DNA of 64,000 bases from Delftia tsuruhatensis (GTDB lineage: Bacteria; Pseudomonadota; Gammaproteobacteria; Burkholderiales; Burkholderiaceae_C), in the NCBI RefSeq assembly GCF_903815225.1, contig NZ_LR813084.1:1716501-1780500 (forward strand). The letters are read 5' to 3'. This document shows, in pieces, positions 36,395 to 45,792 of this stretch; position 1 is the stretch's first letter; every line of letters starts with the position of its first letter. The notes under the pieces were generated by a model, which did not search any database, was not told the origin of the DNA, and saw only the letters and a program-made list of their open reading frames with translations. A program made the position numbers and the translations under genes.

Positions 36395-36736
36395 ATGCAC
36401 CCATCCCACAGTGAGAGCCTTGCACAGGACGAGGAATACCTGCTGGCCGAGAGCGAGGCGGCGCTCGCCGCCACGCTGGCCCTGATGACGGGCTTCGGCC
36501 ATGGCTGCTGCGAGGCCCACCGGCCGCTGATGGCTGCGCGGGTGGCCGAGCAGCTCGAGAGCCTGGTCTGCACGGGGGGCTTTTCCGACGACATGCGCGC
36601 CTTGCTCTCGCGCCTGCGCCAGCGCTGGCAGGCCGTGGCAGACGCAGGCGCCCCCATGCGCTCGCGCCGTGCCGAGCCCACGGTCCAGCCCGTCCCCCCT
36701 GTGCTCTGGCACGCCCCTCTGGATACCTTGCAATGA
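36395..36736 (+). CDS. unknown 113-aa protein of the heme operon
   Basis: This small protein, starting MHPSHSESLAQDEEYLLAES after a good AAGGAG site, lies between the heme receptor and hmuS and overlaps hmuS by the sequence ATGA. It is predicted helical, with no signal peptide or membrane segment, and has the His/Cys-rich stretch TGFGHGCCEAHRP at residues about 32-44, plus another Cys in SLVCTGGF. These residues could bind heme or metal. It is not HemP, which is shorter and has a different pattern. I do not recognise a family. The C-terminal end is Pro/Arg rich. Confidence 0.75.
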   Translation: MHPSHSESLAQDEEYLLAESEAALAATLALMTGFGHGCCEAHRPLMAARVAEQLESLVCTGGFSDDMRALLSRLRQRWQAVADAGAPMRSRRAEPTVQPVPPVLWHAPLDTLQ

Positions 36737-37857
36737 ACACCTCCGTCCGAGAGACCGCCCAGGGCGAGCAGTTGATTCCCGTGGATGCTCCCGCAGTTCG
36801 CCAGCGCTTCGCCCAGGCGCGCATGGACGGGCTGCGCGCCAAGGAGGCGGCCGAATCGCTGGGACTGCCCGAAGGCGCTGCCATCGCCGCGCATGCGGGG
36901 CAGCACGATGGAAACCCCCTGGCCGTGCCGCTGCGGGCCGAATGGCTGGATCTCCTGAAAGCGCTGCAGGACTGCGGTCCTGTCATGGCGCTCACGCGCA
37001 ACGAATCCACGGTGCATGAGAAGATCGGCGTCTACCAGAAGCTTTCGGCCAACGGCGGCGTGGGCCTGGCCCTGGGTCGCGAGATCGACCTGCGGCTGTT
37101 CTTCGCGCAATGGCATGCCGGCTATGCCGTGACCGAGCAGGCCGCCAAGGCCGGCAGGCCTCCCATGCGCAGCCTGCAATTCTTCAATGCCCAGGGCCGG
37201 GCCGTACACAAGGTCCATGCGCGCGAGGCCACCGACCTGGAGGCCTGGGACGCGCTGGTGGCGCGCTTCGCCGAACCCAGCGCCTGCTACCTGTTTCGCC
37301 GTGCCCTGCCACAGCCCTTGCCTCGTGACGATGCGGACATCGATGTGGCCGGCCTGGCCCAGGCCTGGGACGGCATGCAGGACACGCACGAATTCTTCGA
37401 TCTGCTGCGCTGCTTCGGCGTCGAGCGCCAACAGGCCCTGCGACTGGTTCCCCGCCACTGTGCGCGCCTGTTGCCCGAGTCCGTGGCCCAACTGCTCGGC
37501 GATGCGGCCGTGGATGGCCTGCCCATCATGGTCTTCGTGGGCAGCGGTGGATGCATCCAGATCCATAGCGGCCCCGTGCACAACATCCAGCCCATGGATA
37601 CGCCGGGTGGCGCGCGGTGGATCAATGTGATGGACCCCGGCTTCAACCTGCACCTGCGCTGCGACATGATTGCCAGTGTCTGGGCCGTGCAAAAGCCCAC
37701 CGCCGACGGCGTGGTCACGTCGGTCGAAGCCTTCGATGGCCGGGGCGAACTGATGGCCATGTTCTTCGGTGAACGCAAGCCCGGCAATCCCGAGCTGCCG
37801 GCGTGGCGCGAACTGGTGGCCGGCCTGCCGCGCCTTGCAGCCGGGGTGCCCGCATGA
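36733..37857 (+). CDS. hmuS: hemin-degrading/transport factor HmuS
   Basis: The 374-residue cytoplasmic protein matches the HemS/ChuS/HmuS family, which has two repeats of a similar fold. Segments include RMDGLRAKEAAESLGLPEGA at the N-terminus, ALTRNESTVHEKIGVYQKLS near residue 90 and the second-half block VFVGSGGCIQIHSGPVHNIQ near 260. Family members receive heme from the ABC importer and can open the porphyrin ring to free iron. The start overlaps the upstream small gene and the stop overlaps hmuT, both as ATGA. Confidence 0.93.
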   Translation: MNTSVRETAQGEQLIPVDAPAVRQRFAQARMDGLRAKEAAESLGLPEGAAIAAHAGQHDGNPLAVPLRAEWLDLLKALQDCGPVMALTRNESTVHEKIGVYQKLSANGGVGLALGREIDLRLFFAQWHAGYAVTEQAAKAGRPPMRSLQFFNAQGRAVHKVHAREATDLEAWDALVARFAEPSACYLFRRALPQPLPRDDADIDVAGLAQAWDGMQDTHEFFDLLRCFGVERQQALRLVPRHCARLLPESVAQLLGDAAVDGLPIMVFVGSGGCIQIHSGPVHNIQPMDTPGGARWINVMDPGFNLHLRCDMIASVWAVQKPTADGVVTSVEAFDGRGELMAMFFGERKPGNPELPAWRELVAGLPRLAAGVPA

Positions 37858-38732
37858 GGGCGCGCCGCAAGGCCCTGCGATGGCTGGGCGCAGGCGGGGC
37901 GGGCGCAGTCCTGATGCCCTGGCCGGTGGCGGCGCAGCCTGCGGCGCGGCGCCTGGTCTCATTGAGCGGGGCGCTGACGGAAATGGTCTATCTGCTGGGC
38001 GCACAGGGCCTGCTGGTCGGCACGGACACGACCAGCCTGTTCCCCGAGGCGGCGCAGAAGACGCCCAAGGTAGGCTATGTGCGCCAGCTCTCTGCCGAGG
38101 GACTGCTGTCGCTCAGGCCCGATGCCGTGATCGGTACGGACGAGGCGGGGCCGGCCGTGGTGCTGGAGCAGGTTCGCCAGGCTGGCGTGCGTGTTTCGCT
38201 GATTCCCGCGCGCCATGACTGGGCCGAGGTGCAGGCCAAGCTGGCACTGGCGGGGCTGGAGACGGGCCGCGCCGAGCAGGCGCATGCGCTTCAGGCCCGG
38301 CTGGATGCCGAATGGGCCGCGGTGCGGCAGCAGGTGGACCGGGCCGGGCGCAGGCCGCGCGCGCTGTTCATCCTCTCGCACAGCGGCGCCCCCATGGTTT
38401 CCGGGCGCGGCACGGCGGCCGATGCGCTGATCGCCATGGCAGGCGGCAACAATGCCGTGGTCGAGTTCCAGGGCTACCGTCCGCTCACGGCCGAAGCCAT
38501 GGCCGCCGCCGCGCCCGAGGTGCTGGTCGGCACCACGCAAGGCATCGAGGCGCTGGGCGGAGAGATCGCCTTCTGGCGAAGGCCGGAACTGGCCCTGACG
38601 CCGGCTTTTGTGCGCAAGGCACTGGTGGCGCTGGAGGCCAACCAACTGCTGGGCTTCGGCCCCCGCCTCCCCCAGGCCGTGCGCGAACTTCATGTGCGCA
38701 TGCAGCAGCTGACCAGCCGGGCCCGGCCATGA
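37854..38732 (+). CDS. hmuT: periplasmic heme-binding protein HmuT
   Basis: The 292-residue exported protein has an Arg-rich signal peptide (MRARRKALRWLGAGGAGAVL, cleavage near AAQPAA). A class III periplasmic binding fold follows: RLVSLSGALTEMVYLLGAQ, then LRPDAVIGTDEAGP. This family carries heme from the outer-membrane receptor to the HmuUV importer. It overlaps hmuS and hmuU by ATGA at both ends. Confidence 0.93.
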   Translation: MRARRKALRWLGAGGAGAVLMPWPVAAQPAARRLVSLSGALTEMVYLLGAQGLLVGTDTTSLFPEAAQKTPKVGYVRQLSAEGLLSLRPDAVIGTDEAGPAVVLEQVRQAGVRVSLIPARHDWAEVQAKLALAGLETGRAEQAHALQARLDAEWAAVRQQVDRAGRRPRALFILSHSGAPMVSGRGTAADALIAMAGGNNAVVEFQGYRPLTAEAMAAAAPEVLVGTTQGIEALGGEIAFWRRPELALTPAFVRKALVALEANQLLGFGPRLPQAVRELHVRMQQLTSRARP

Positions 38733-39829
38733 CCGGGCTGGCCAAGAGGCAGGCGCCGGCCTCGCTGCCGGGCGGCTGGGGTCGCCGCCCGGGCGCGGGC
38801 CGGCTGGGGCGAGGTCCCGCGCTGGCGCTGGGTGGCCTGATGCTGGTGCTGGCTCTGGTGGCCGGCAGCGCCACGGGCGCCTATGCCATCGCGCCCGGGC
38901 GCTTGCCGTCCCTGCTGTGGGAGGCCGCCACGGGCAATGGCGCGGGCGGGCCCGAGCATCTGGTGTTCTTCGGCATCCGCCTGCCACGCCTGCTGCTGGG
39001 CGTGGCCACGGGGGCCGGGCTGGGGCTGGCGGGCGCACTGATGCAGGGCCTGTTCCGCAATCCGCTGGCCGATCCGGTGCTGATCGGCGTCAGCAGCGGC
39101 GCGGCCCTGGCTGCAGCGCTGTCCATCGTGCTGGGCAGTCGCTGGTTTCCCGCACTGCCCCACGTGATGGGCAGCTGGACGCTGATCGCCATGGCGTTTG
39201 CCGGCGGGCTGATGGTGACCTCGCTGGTCTATGCGCTGGGCCAGGCCTCGGGCGGCACACGCATGGGGCTGATGCTGCTGGCGGGCGTGGCGGTCAACGC
39301 CCTGGCCGGTGCAGGTCTGGGGTTTCTGAGCTTCATCTCCACGGACGAGCAGTTGCGCAATCTGCAGATGTGGTTGCTGGGCAGCCTGGGGGCGGCGCGA
39401 TGGAGCGCCGTCGCCCTGGTGGGGGTGGCCGTGGCGGCAAGCCTTGCCATGGGGCTGGCGCTGGCGCGGCCCCTCAATGCCATCGCGCTGGGCGAGGCGC
39501 AGGCCAGCCTGCTGGGCGTGGCCGTGGAGCGCACCAAGCGCCGCGCCGTGCTCGTGGCGGCACTGGCCGTGGGCGCCGTGACGGCGACCACCGGCGTGAT
39601 CGGCTTCATCGGCCTGGTGGCGCCGCACTGGGTGCGGATCGTGGCCGGACCTGACCACCGCGTGGTGCTGCCGGGCTCGGCGCTGCTGGGCGGGTCGCTG
39701 GTGGTCACGGCCGATGCCGTGGCGCGTACCGTGGTCAAGCCCGCCGAGCTGCCGCTGGGTGTGCTCACGGCCTTCATCGGCGTGCCGCTGTTCCTGCTGA
39801 TGCTGCGCCAGTTCCGCAACAAGGTATGA
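38729..39829 (+). CDS. hmuU: heme ABC transporter permease HmuU
   Basis: The 366-residue inner-membrane protein belongs to the FecCD permease family with about ten helices. It has RLPRLLLGVATGAGLGLAGA, LADPVLIGVSSGAAL and IGFIGLVAPHWVR, the cytoplasmic coupling segment. A basic, Pro/Gly-rich N-terminal stretch of about 35 residues precedes the first helix. It works with HmuV and HmuT to import heme. ATGA overlaps link it to both neighbours. Confidence 0.94.
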   Translation: MTGLAKRQAPASLPGGWGRRPGAGRLGRGPALALGGLMLVLALVAGSATGAYAIAPGRLPSLLWEAATGNGAGGPEHLVFFGIRLPRLLLGVATGAGLGLAGALMQGLFRNPLADPVLIGVSSGAALAAALSIVLGSRWFPALPHVMGSWTLIAMAFAGGLMVTSLVYALGQASGGTRMGLMLLAGVAVNALAGAGLGFLSFISTDEQLRNLQMWLLGSLGAARWSAVALVGVAVAASLAMGLALARPLNAIALGEAQASLLGVAVERTKRRAVLVAALAVGAVTATTGVIGFIGLVAPHWVRIVAGPDHRVVLPGSALLGGSLVVTADAVARTVVKPAELPLGVLTAFIGVPLFLLMLRQFRNKV

Positions 39830-40641
39830 GCGGCATGGAGATCCGGTCTGAACCTGTCGCCATGCTCGAATGCCGGGCCATGGGCGTGGGCGTAGGGCGC
39901 GGCCCGCGCCTGGCTACCGTGGATGCGCAACTGCTTGCCGGGCGCCTGACGGCCATCCTGGGGCCCAACGGCGCGGGCAAGTCCACGCTGATGTCCATGC
40001 TCGTGGGCCAGCATGTACCCCAGTGCGGCGAAGTCTGGCAGGACGGCCGGCCACTGCGCCGCCATGCGCCCGAGGCGCTGGCCATGCGGCGTGCCGTCAT
40101 GCCCCAGGATTGCGCGGTGGCGTTCGACTTCTCGGCCCTGGAGGTGGTGGAACTGGGGCGCTATCCGCACCGTGCCCGGCCCGGCTGCAACGAAGCCGGA
40201 ATCGCCCGCGAGGCGATGGCGCTGACCGGCGTGGCGCATCTGGCCTCGCGCAGCATCAACACCTTGTCCGGTGGCGAGCGCGCCCGCACCCATCTGGCGC
40301 GGGCCCTGGCCCAGATCTGGGAGCCGCCGGCCGACGGCAGTGCGCGCTGGCTGCTGCTGGACGAGCCCATGGCTGCGCTGGACCTGGCCCACCAGCACCA
40401 GAGCATGGGCTTGCTGCGGCGCTGGGCTGTGGAGCAGGGGGTGGGCGTGGTGGCCGTGATGCACGACCTGAACCTGGCGCTGCGCTATGCCGACGACGTG
40501 CTCGTGCTGGGCGCGGGCAGCGTGTCCTGGGGCCCTGCACTGCAGGTGCTGCGACCCGAGCTGGTGCAGCAGGTCTGGGGCATGCGCTGCGATGTGGCCT
40601 ACAGCAGCGACGGCGCCCGGCAATTCCTGTTCGCCGGCTGA
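39826..40641 (+). CDS. hmuV: heme ABC transporter ATP-binding protein HmuV
   Basis: The 271-residue ATPase has Walker A GPNGAGKST, signature LSGGERARTHLARAL, Walker B LLLDEPMAALD and the switch His in VAVMHDLNLAL. It powers HmuU. The sequence AQIWEPPADGSARW between signature and Walker B is the extra loop seen in HmuV proteins. The operon ends here, and the next gene is convergent after one base. Confidence 0.94.
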   Translation: MSGMEIRSEPVAMLECRAMGVGVGRGPRLATVDAQLLAGRLTAILGPNGAGKSTLMSMLVGQHVPQCGEVWQDGRPLRRHAPEALAMRRAVMPQDCAVAFDFSALEVVELGRYPHRARPGCNEAGIAREAMALTGVAHLASRSINTLSGGERARTHLARALAQIWEPPADGSARWLLLDEPMAALDLAHQHQSMGLLRRWAVEQGVGVVAVMHDLNLALRYADDVLVLGAGSVSWGPALQVLRPELVQQVWGMRCDVAYSSDGARQFLFAG

Positions 40642-40642
40642 T

Positions 40643-40918
40643 TCAAGGCTGCACGGTGGCCGCCACCAGCTTGCCGACCAGGGGGCGCACCACCATCACG
40701 CAGACGAAGGCCACGGGCATGGCCAGCAGATAGGCCTGGAGCACGCGGCGCAGGTAGTCCGCACCCAGGCCGCTGTTGGCGCCGACGATGGCGCAGCACA
40801 TCAGGAAGGCCATGATGCCCGACATGTAGAAGGCGAAGACGACGGGGGCGAAGCGTCGGTGCAGCTTGCGGCTGCGGCGGGCTGCGGTGGCGGAGGAGGC
40901 GAAGGTGGTATCGGGCAT
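40643..40918 (-). CDS. DUF2798 membrane protein
   Basis: The 91-residue product has a basic N-terminus and two membrane helices. FAPVVFAFYMSGIMAFLMCC matches the start of the DUF2798 family, and LLAMPVAFVCVMVVRPLVGK its second helix. Function is unknown. The ATG at 40918 lacks a strong ribosome site. It is divergent from a LysR gene, which may regulate it. Confidence 0.8.
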   Translation of the reverse strand: MPDTTFASSATAARRSRKLHRRFAPVVFAFYMSGIMAFLMCCAIVGANSGLGADYLRRVLQAYLLAMPVAFVCVMVVRPLVGKLVAATVQP

Positions 40919-41064
40919 GGATGAAGGCAGACCGGTCGGGGCACTGGCGCAATGGCGCTGGAAGGGCCTGACTGTATGCAATGGGCGGTCTGCGCAGTAG
41001 GGGTCTCGAGCTTGGTTCACTCGTAAGCTATATTGACGAATCCGTTTTTCATCCATCGTTTTTT

Positions 41065-42009
41065 GTGCCTAATCTGCGATCCATAGAGACCTTTGTCAAG
41101 GCGCTGGAGGGTGGCTCCATCGCCTCGGCTGCCCGCCAACTGGGTATTTCACCGGCTGCGGCGAGCCAGAACATCGCGCGCCTGGAGCGTGAACTGGGCA
41201 CGCGGCTGATCACGCGCACCACGCGCTCCATGGCATTGACCGAGGCGGGTGAGCGCTACCTGGCGCGCGTGGGGCCGGTGTTGCAGGAGCTGGAGAAGGC
41301 GCAGTCCGACCTCTCGCTGCTGCATGGCGAGCTGCAGGGGCGTTTGCGCATCGCCTGCATGGCCGCCTTCGGCCGCCACGTGCTGGCGCCGCTGCTGCCG
41401 GCCTTTGCTGCGCAGCACCCGCGGGTGGCGCTGGAACTGCTGATCGTGGACCGCCAGGTGGATGTGCTCAAGGAGGATGTGGACATCAGCGTGCGCTACC
41501 GCGACGTGCTGGAGCCCGGCATGGCGGTGCGGCAACTGGCCGCCGTGCCGCGCGTGCTGTGCGCGGCGCCGGCCTACCTTCAGGCCCATGGCTGCCCGCA
41601 GACGGCCGAGGACCTGCTGGAGCATGCCTGCCTGATGTACCGCCGCGAGGCCGACGGGCGCTTCATGCGCTGGCCCTTTTCGCGTGATGGCAAGCGCGTG
41701 GACCCGCAATTGCGCATCGCCGCCATCGCCAGCGACATCGATGCGCTGACCGAGATGGCCGTGGCTGGCGGGGGCATCGTCTGGATAGGCAGTTTCATCG
41801 CCCACCGATACATGCGCGAAGGCCTGCTGCAGCCGCTGTCCCTGCGGCCCACGCGCGGGACGCAGCTGCATTTCGAGGACACCACGCTGGACTTCTTCGC
41901 CTGCTTCCGAGATCGGCAGTACGTGCCGACCAAGGTGCGCGCCCTGGTGGACTACCTGGTCGAGACGCTGCCGCAGCAGCCCATGCTCCGCTGGAGCGCC
42001 CCGGCCTGA
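41065..42009 (+). CDS. LysR-family transcriptional regulator
   Basis: The protein of about 314 residues has the LysR helix-turn-helix (SIETFVKALEGGSIASAARQ, then ISPAAASQNIARLERELG) and a two-lobed effector domain. The GTG at 41065 gives the standard N-terminus. An ATG at 40981 would add 28 unrelated residues and run through the likely promoter. It is divergent from the DUF2798 gene, the common arrangement of a LysR regulator and its target. The effector is unknown. Confidence 0.88.
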   Translation: MPNLRSIETFVKALEGGSIASAARQLGISPAAASQNIARLERELGTRLITRTTRSMALTEAGERYLARVGPVLQELEKAQSDLSLLHGELQGRLRIACMAAFGRHVLAPLLPAFAAQHPRVALELLIVDRQVDVLKEDVDISVRYRDVLEPGMAVRQLAAVPRVLCAAPAYLQAHGCPQTAEDLLEHACLMYRREADGRFMRWPFSRDGKRVDPQLRIAAIASDIDALTEMAVAGGGIVWIGSFIAHRYMREGLLQPLSLRPTRGTQLHFEDTTLDFFACFRDRQYVPTKVRALVDYLVETLPQQPMLRWSAPA

Positions 42010-42019
42010 GCGCGCGGGG

Positions 42020-42841
42020 TCAGTGCCCCAGATGCTGGGGCAGCACTTCCTGGAGGATGGTGGTGGCGATTTCCTCGATGGACTTGGTCGTGCTCGACAG
42101 CCACTGGATGCCGCTGCGGCGCATCATGGATTCGGCCTCGGCCACCTCGTAGCGGCAGTTGGCCAGGCTCGCGTACCTGGAGTCGGGCCGGCGCTCGTTG
42201 CGGATGCTGGACAGGCGCTGCGGGTCGATGGTCAGGCCGAACAGCTTCTTGCGGTAGGGCACCAGGGCCGGCGGTAGCTGCTTGCGCTCGAAATCCTCGG
42301 GGATCAGCGGGTAGTTGGCGACCTTCAGCCCGAACTGCATGGCCAGGTACAGGCTGGTGGGGGTCTTGCCGCTGCGCGAGACGCCGACCAGGATCACGTC
42401 GGCGCCCGTCAGGTCCTGGTGGGTCTGGCCGTCGTCGTGGGCCAGCGTGTAGTTGATGGCCTCCATGCGCTCCAGGTATTCCTTGCTTTCGCTGATGTCG
42501 GCGAAGCGTCCCACGCGGTGCAGCGACTTCTGGCCCAGCTCCAGTTCCAGCGGGCGCACGAAGGTGCCGAACATGTCGAAGACCTTGCCCTTGCACTGGG
42601 TCTCGATCAGGTCGAGCATGTCCTGGTTGACCAGGGTGGTGAAGACGATGGGCTTGTGGCTCTCGGACTCGGCCACGTGGTTGATCTGGCGCACGGCCTG
42701 GTGGACCTTGTCCATGGTGTCCACGAAGGGGATGCGCACCAGGCGCGACTTGGTGTCGAACTGGGCCATGATGGCCGTGCCGAACGTCTCCGCGGTGATG
42801 CCGGTGCCGTCGGAGATGACGAAGATGGTGTGGGTGTGCAT
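42020..42841 (-). CDS. ppsR: PEP synthase regulatory protein (kinase/pyrophosphorylase)
   Basis: The 273-residue protein begins [20 protein letters not shown] and has the P-loop-like [15 protein letters not shown] near residue 155 and [12 protein letters not shown], all typical of the DUF299/PSRP family. It both inactivates PEP synthase by ADP-dependent phosphorylation of a Thr and reactivates it with phosphate. It is divergent from ppsA, its target, across about 208 bases. The ATG at 42841 gives the family's normal start. Confidence 0.95.
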   Translation of the reverse strand: MHTHTIFVISDGTGITAETFGTAIMAQFDTKSRLVRIPFVDTMDKVHQAVRQINHVAESESHKPIVFTTLVNQDMLDLIETQCKGKVFDMFGTFVRPLELELGQKSLHRVGRFADISESKEYLERMEAINYTLAHDDGQTHQDLTGADVILVGVSRSGKTPTSLYLAMQFGLKVANYPLIPEDFERKQLPPALVPYRKKLFGLTIDPQRLSSIRNERRPDSRYASLANCRYEVAEAESMMRRSGIQWLSSTTKSIEEIATTILQEVLPQHLGH

Positions 42842-43049
42842 GGTGGTCGGGCTCTGGACGGGGGGCTGCCGTCGGTTCACGGCAAACGCCTACAATGGCG
42901 CCCATTATTCCCAATTTCCCATCCATGCTCGCTGCCGGCCTCCAACCAGAACAGCAAAGCCTCGCGCACGCCGGCGTGGGTGGAATGACCGTGCACGGCC
43001 CATCTGGCAGTGGCGGCGCGCTACCGTTTTTAACTTCCGGAGCTTTCCC

Positions 43050-45440
43050 ATGTCTCAACTGTTCGAGGCCACCGCCCTCGTCGTTCCCTTCGAAAAACTG
43101 AGGATGACGGATGTCGAGTCCGTAGGCGGCAAGAACGCCTCGCTCGGCGAAATGATCTCGCAGCTGCCGCAGGGCGTGCGCGTGCCCACGGGCTTTGCCA
43201 CCACGGCCCATGCCTTCCGCCAGTTCCTGGCCCATGACGGCCTGGCCGACAAGATCAGCGCCAAGCTGGCCGCGCTCGACGTCGAGGACGTGCGTGCCCT
43301 GGCCCAGGTCGGCGCCGAAATTCGCGCCCTGGTCGAGAACCAGCCCTTCCCGGCCGACCTGGAGCAGGCCATCCGCGAGGAATTCGTGCGCCTGCAGGGC
43401 GGCAACGAGGCGGCCTCGTTCGCCGTGCGCTCCTCGGCCACGGCCGAGGACCTTCCCGACGCTTCGTTCGCGGGCCAGCAGGAAACCTTCCTGAACGTGG
43501 TGGGCATCGAGTCGGTGCTGCACAAGATGAAGGAAGTGTTCGCCTCGCTGTACAACGACCGCGCCATCTCCTACCGCGTGCACAAGGGCTTCGCCCATGA
43601 CGTGGTGGCCCTGTCCGCGGGCGTGCAGCGCATGGTGCGCTCCGACCTGGGCGCGGCCGGCGTGATGTTCACCATCGACACCGAGTCCGGCTTCGAGGAC
43701 GTGGTCTTCATCACCTCCAGCTACGGCCTGGGCGAGACCGTGGTGCAGGGCGCCGTCAATCCCGACGAGTTCTACGTGCACAAGCCCATGCTCAAGGCCG
43801 GCAAGAAGGCCTTGATCCGCCGCAACCTGGGCTCCAAGCTGATCCAGATGGTCTTCGCCTCGCCCGAGGAAAAGGCTGCCAGCGGCAAGCTGGTCAAGAC
43901 CACCGACGTGGCCCACGAACTGCGCAACCGCTACTCGCTGTCCGACGAGGACGTGCAGCAGCTGGCCCACTACGCCCTGGTCATCGAGCAGCACTACGGC
44001 CGCCCCATGGACATCGAGTGGGGCAAGGACGGCACGGACGGCCAGCTCTACATCCTGCAGGCGCGCCCCGAGACCGTGAAGAGCCAGGCCAAGGGCCAGG
44101 CCGAGCAGCGCTACGCCCTCAAGGGCACGGGCAATGTGCTGGCCGAAGGCCGCGCCATCGGCCAGAAGATCGGCACGGGCCCGGTGCGTCTGGTCAATGA
44201 CATCGCCCACATGGACCAGGTCCAGCCCGGCGACGTGCTGGTGACCGACATGACCGATCCCAACTGGGAGCCGGTGATGAAGCGCGCCTCGGCCATCGTC
44301 ACCAACCGTGGCGGCCGTACCTGCCACGCGGCCATCATTGCGCGCGAGCTGGGCATTCCGGCCGTGGTCGGCTGCGGCAACGCCACCGACCTGCTCAAGG
44401 ACGGCACCCTGGTCACCGTCAGCTGCGCCGAAGGCGACACCGGCAAGATCTATGACGGCCTGATCGAGACCGAGGTCACCGAGGTCCAGCGCGGCGAGAT
44501 GCCCGCCATCAAGACCAAGATCATGATGAACGTGGGCAACCCCCAGCTGGCCTTCGACTTCGCCCAGCTGCCCAACGAGGGCGTGGGCCTGGCGCGCCTG
44601 GAGTTCATCATCAACAACAACATCGGCGTGCACCCCAAGGCCATCCTGGACTACCCCGCCGTCGATGCCGACCTCAAGAAGGCCGTGGAGTCCGTGGCGC
44701 GTGGCCATGCCTCGCCGCGCGCCTTCTACGTGGACAAGGTCGCCGAAGGCGTGGCGACGATTGCCGCCGCCTTCTGGCCCAAGCCCGTGATCGTGCGCAT
44801 GTCGGACTTCAAGTCCAACGAGTACCGCAAGCTCATCGGCGGCAGCCGCTACGAGCCCGAGGAAGAAAATCCCATGCTGGGCTTCCGTGGCGCGGCGCGT
44901 TACATCTCCGAGGACTTCGGCGAGGCCTTCCGCATGGAGTGCGAGGCGCTGCGCCGCGTGCGCGAGGACATGGGCCTGACCAACGTGCAGATCATGATCC
45001 CCTTCGTGCGCACGCTCAAGCAGGCCGAGCGCGTGACCGGGCTGCTGGCGGCCAATGGCCTCAAGCGCGGCGACAACGGCCTCAAGCTCATCATGATGTG
45101 CGAGGTGCCCTCCAACGCCATCCTGGCCGACGAGTTCCTCGAGTTCTTCGACGGCTTCTCCATCGGCTCCAACGACCTGACCCAGCTGACGCTGGGCCTG
45201 GACCGCGACTCGGGCCTGGAGCTGCTGGCGGCCGACTTCGACGAGCGCGATCCCGCCGTGCGCAAGATGCTGTCGCGCGCCATCAAGGCCTGCCTGGACC
45301 AGGGCAAGTACGTGGGCATCTGCGGCCAGGGCCCGTCGGACCATCCCGACTTTGCCCAGTGGCTGGCAGACGAGGGCATCGCCTCGATCTCGCTGAACCC
45401 GGACAGCGTGGTCGCGACCTGGCAGCGCCTGGCGCAGTAA
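43050..45440 (+). CDS. ppsA: phosphoenolpyruvate synthase
   Basis: The 796-residue enzyme makes PEP, AMP and phosphate from pyruvate, ATP and water in gluconeogenesis. It has the N-terminal ATP-grasp domain ([33 protein letters not shown]), the central phospho-His domain with [19 protein letters not shown], and the C-terminal PEP-binding barrel ([36 protein letters not shown]). Codon bias is strong, suggesting high expression. A GGAG precedes the ATG, and TACAAT at 42891-42896 may be a -10 box. PpsR is encoded divergently upstream. Confidence 0.97.
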   Translation: MSQLFEATALVVPFEKLRMTDVESVGGKNASLGEMISQLPQGVRVPTGFATTAHAFRQFLAHDGLADKISAKLAALDVEDVRALAQVGAEIRALVENQPFPADLEQAIREEFVRLQGGNEAASFAVRSSATAEDLPDASFAGQQETFLNVVGIESVLHKMKEVFASLYNDRAISYRVHKGFAHDVVALSAGVQRMVRSDLGAAGVMFTIDTESGFEDVVFITSSYGLGETVVQGAVNPDEFYVHKPMLKAGKKALIRRNLGSKLIQMVFASPEEKAASGKLVKTTDVAHELRNRYSLSDEDVQQLAHYALVIEQHYGRPMDIEWGKDGTDGQLYILQARPETVKSQAKGQAEQRYALKGTGNVLAEGRAIGQKIGTGPVRLVNDIAHMDQVQPGDVLVTDMTDPNWEPVMKRASAIVTNRGGRTCHAAIIARELGIPAVVGCGNATDLLKDGTLVTVSCAEGDTGKIYDGLIETEVTEVQRGEMPAIKTKIMMNVGNPQLAFDFAQLPNEGVGLARLEFIINNNIGVHPKAILDYPAVDADLKKAVESVARGHASPRAFYVDKVAEGVATIAAAFWPKPVIVRMSDFKSNEYRKLIGGSRYEPEEENPMLGFRGAARYISEDFGEAFRMECEALRRVREDMGLTNVQIMIPFVRTLKQAERVTGLLAANGLKRGDNGLKLIMMCEVPSNAILADEFLEFFDGFSIGSNDLTQLTLGLDRDSGLELLAADFDERDPAVRKMLSRAIKACLDQGKYVGICGQGPSDHPDFAQWLADEGIASISLNPDSVVATWQRLAQ

Positions 45441-45456
45441 GCGGCTGAGCGTCGCC

Positions 45457-45792
45457 ATGCATACGCCGCCCGCGAATTTGCATGACGACGCCGTCGGGGG
45501 CGACTCCGAAGGCCAGACCTTCGCCCCCGACCTGCATGATGTCCACCACCTGTGGCTCAAGGCCGTGCTGCTCGCGGTCTGGGTTGCCGTGTCCTTCGGG
45601 GCCTGCTACTACGCACGCGAGCTGCAGTCGCTGATGCCCGGCTGGCCGCTGGCCTACTGGTTCGCGGCCCAGGGGGCAGTCCTGATGTTCCTGGCCATCG
45701 TCATCGTCTACTGTCTGTCCATGGACCATTTCGAACGCCGCGAGGCCCGGGCCACCGGCCAGGATCCCTGCGCTCCGGCCTCCCATGGCTGA
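45457..45792 (+). CDS. DUF4212 small subunit of a sodium:solute symporter
   Basis: The 111-residue protein has two membrane helices (LWLKAVLLAVWVAVSFGACY and AYWFAAQGAVLMFLAIVIVY) and ends MDHFERREA, matching the DUF4212 family. Members are encoded directly before a large symporter subunit, here with an eight-base overlap. It lies just past ppsA, which suits uptake of a short-chain acid such as acetate, pyruvate or lactate for gluconeogenesis, but the substrate is inferred. Confidence 0.88.
   Translation: MHTPPANLHDDAVGGDSEGQTFAPDLHDVHHLWLKAVLLAVWVAVSFGACYYARELQSLMPGWPLAYWFAAQGAVLMFLAIVIVYCLSMDHFERREARATGQDPCAPASHG

Noticed and set aside
42895..43101. Small plus-strand frame between ppsR and ppsA
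   Set aside because: There is no ribosome site or recognisable motif, and it overlaps the ppsA start in another frame.
41952..45560. 1202-codon open frame on the minus strand opposite ppsA
   Set aside because: It is a GC-rich antisense frame with His/Gln/Leu-heavy composition and no domain; ppsA on the plus strand explains the stretch fully.
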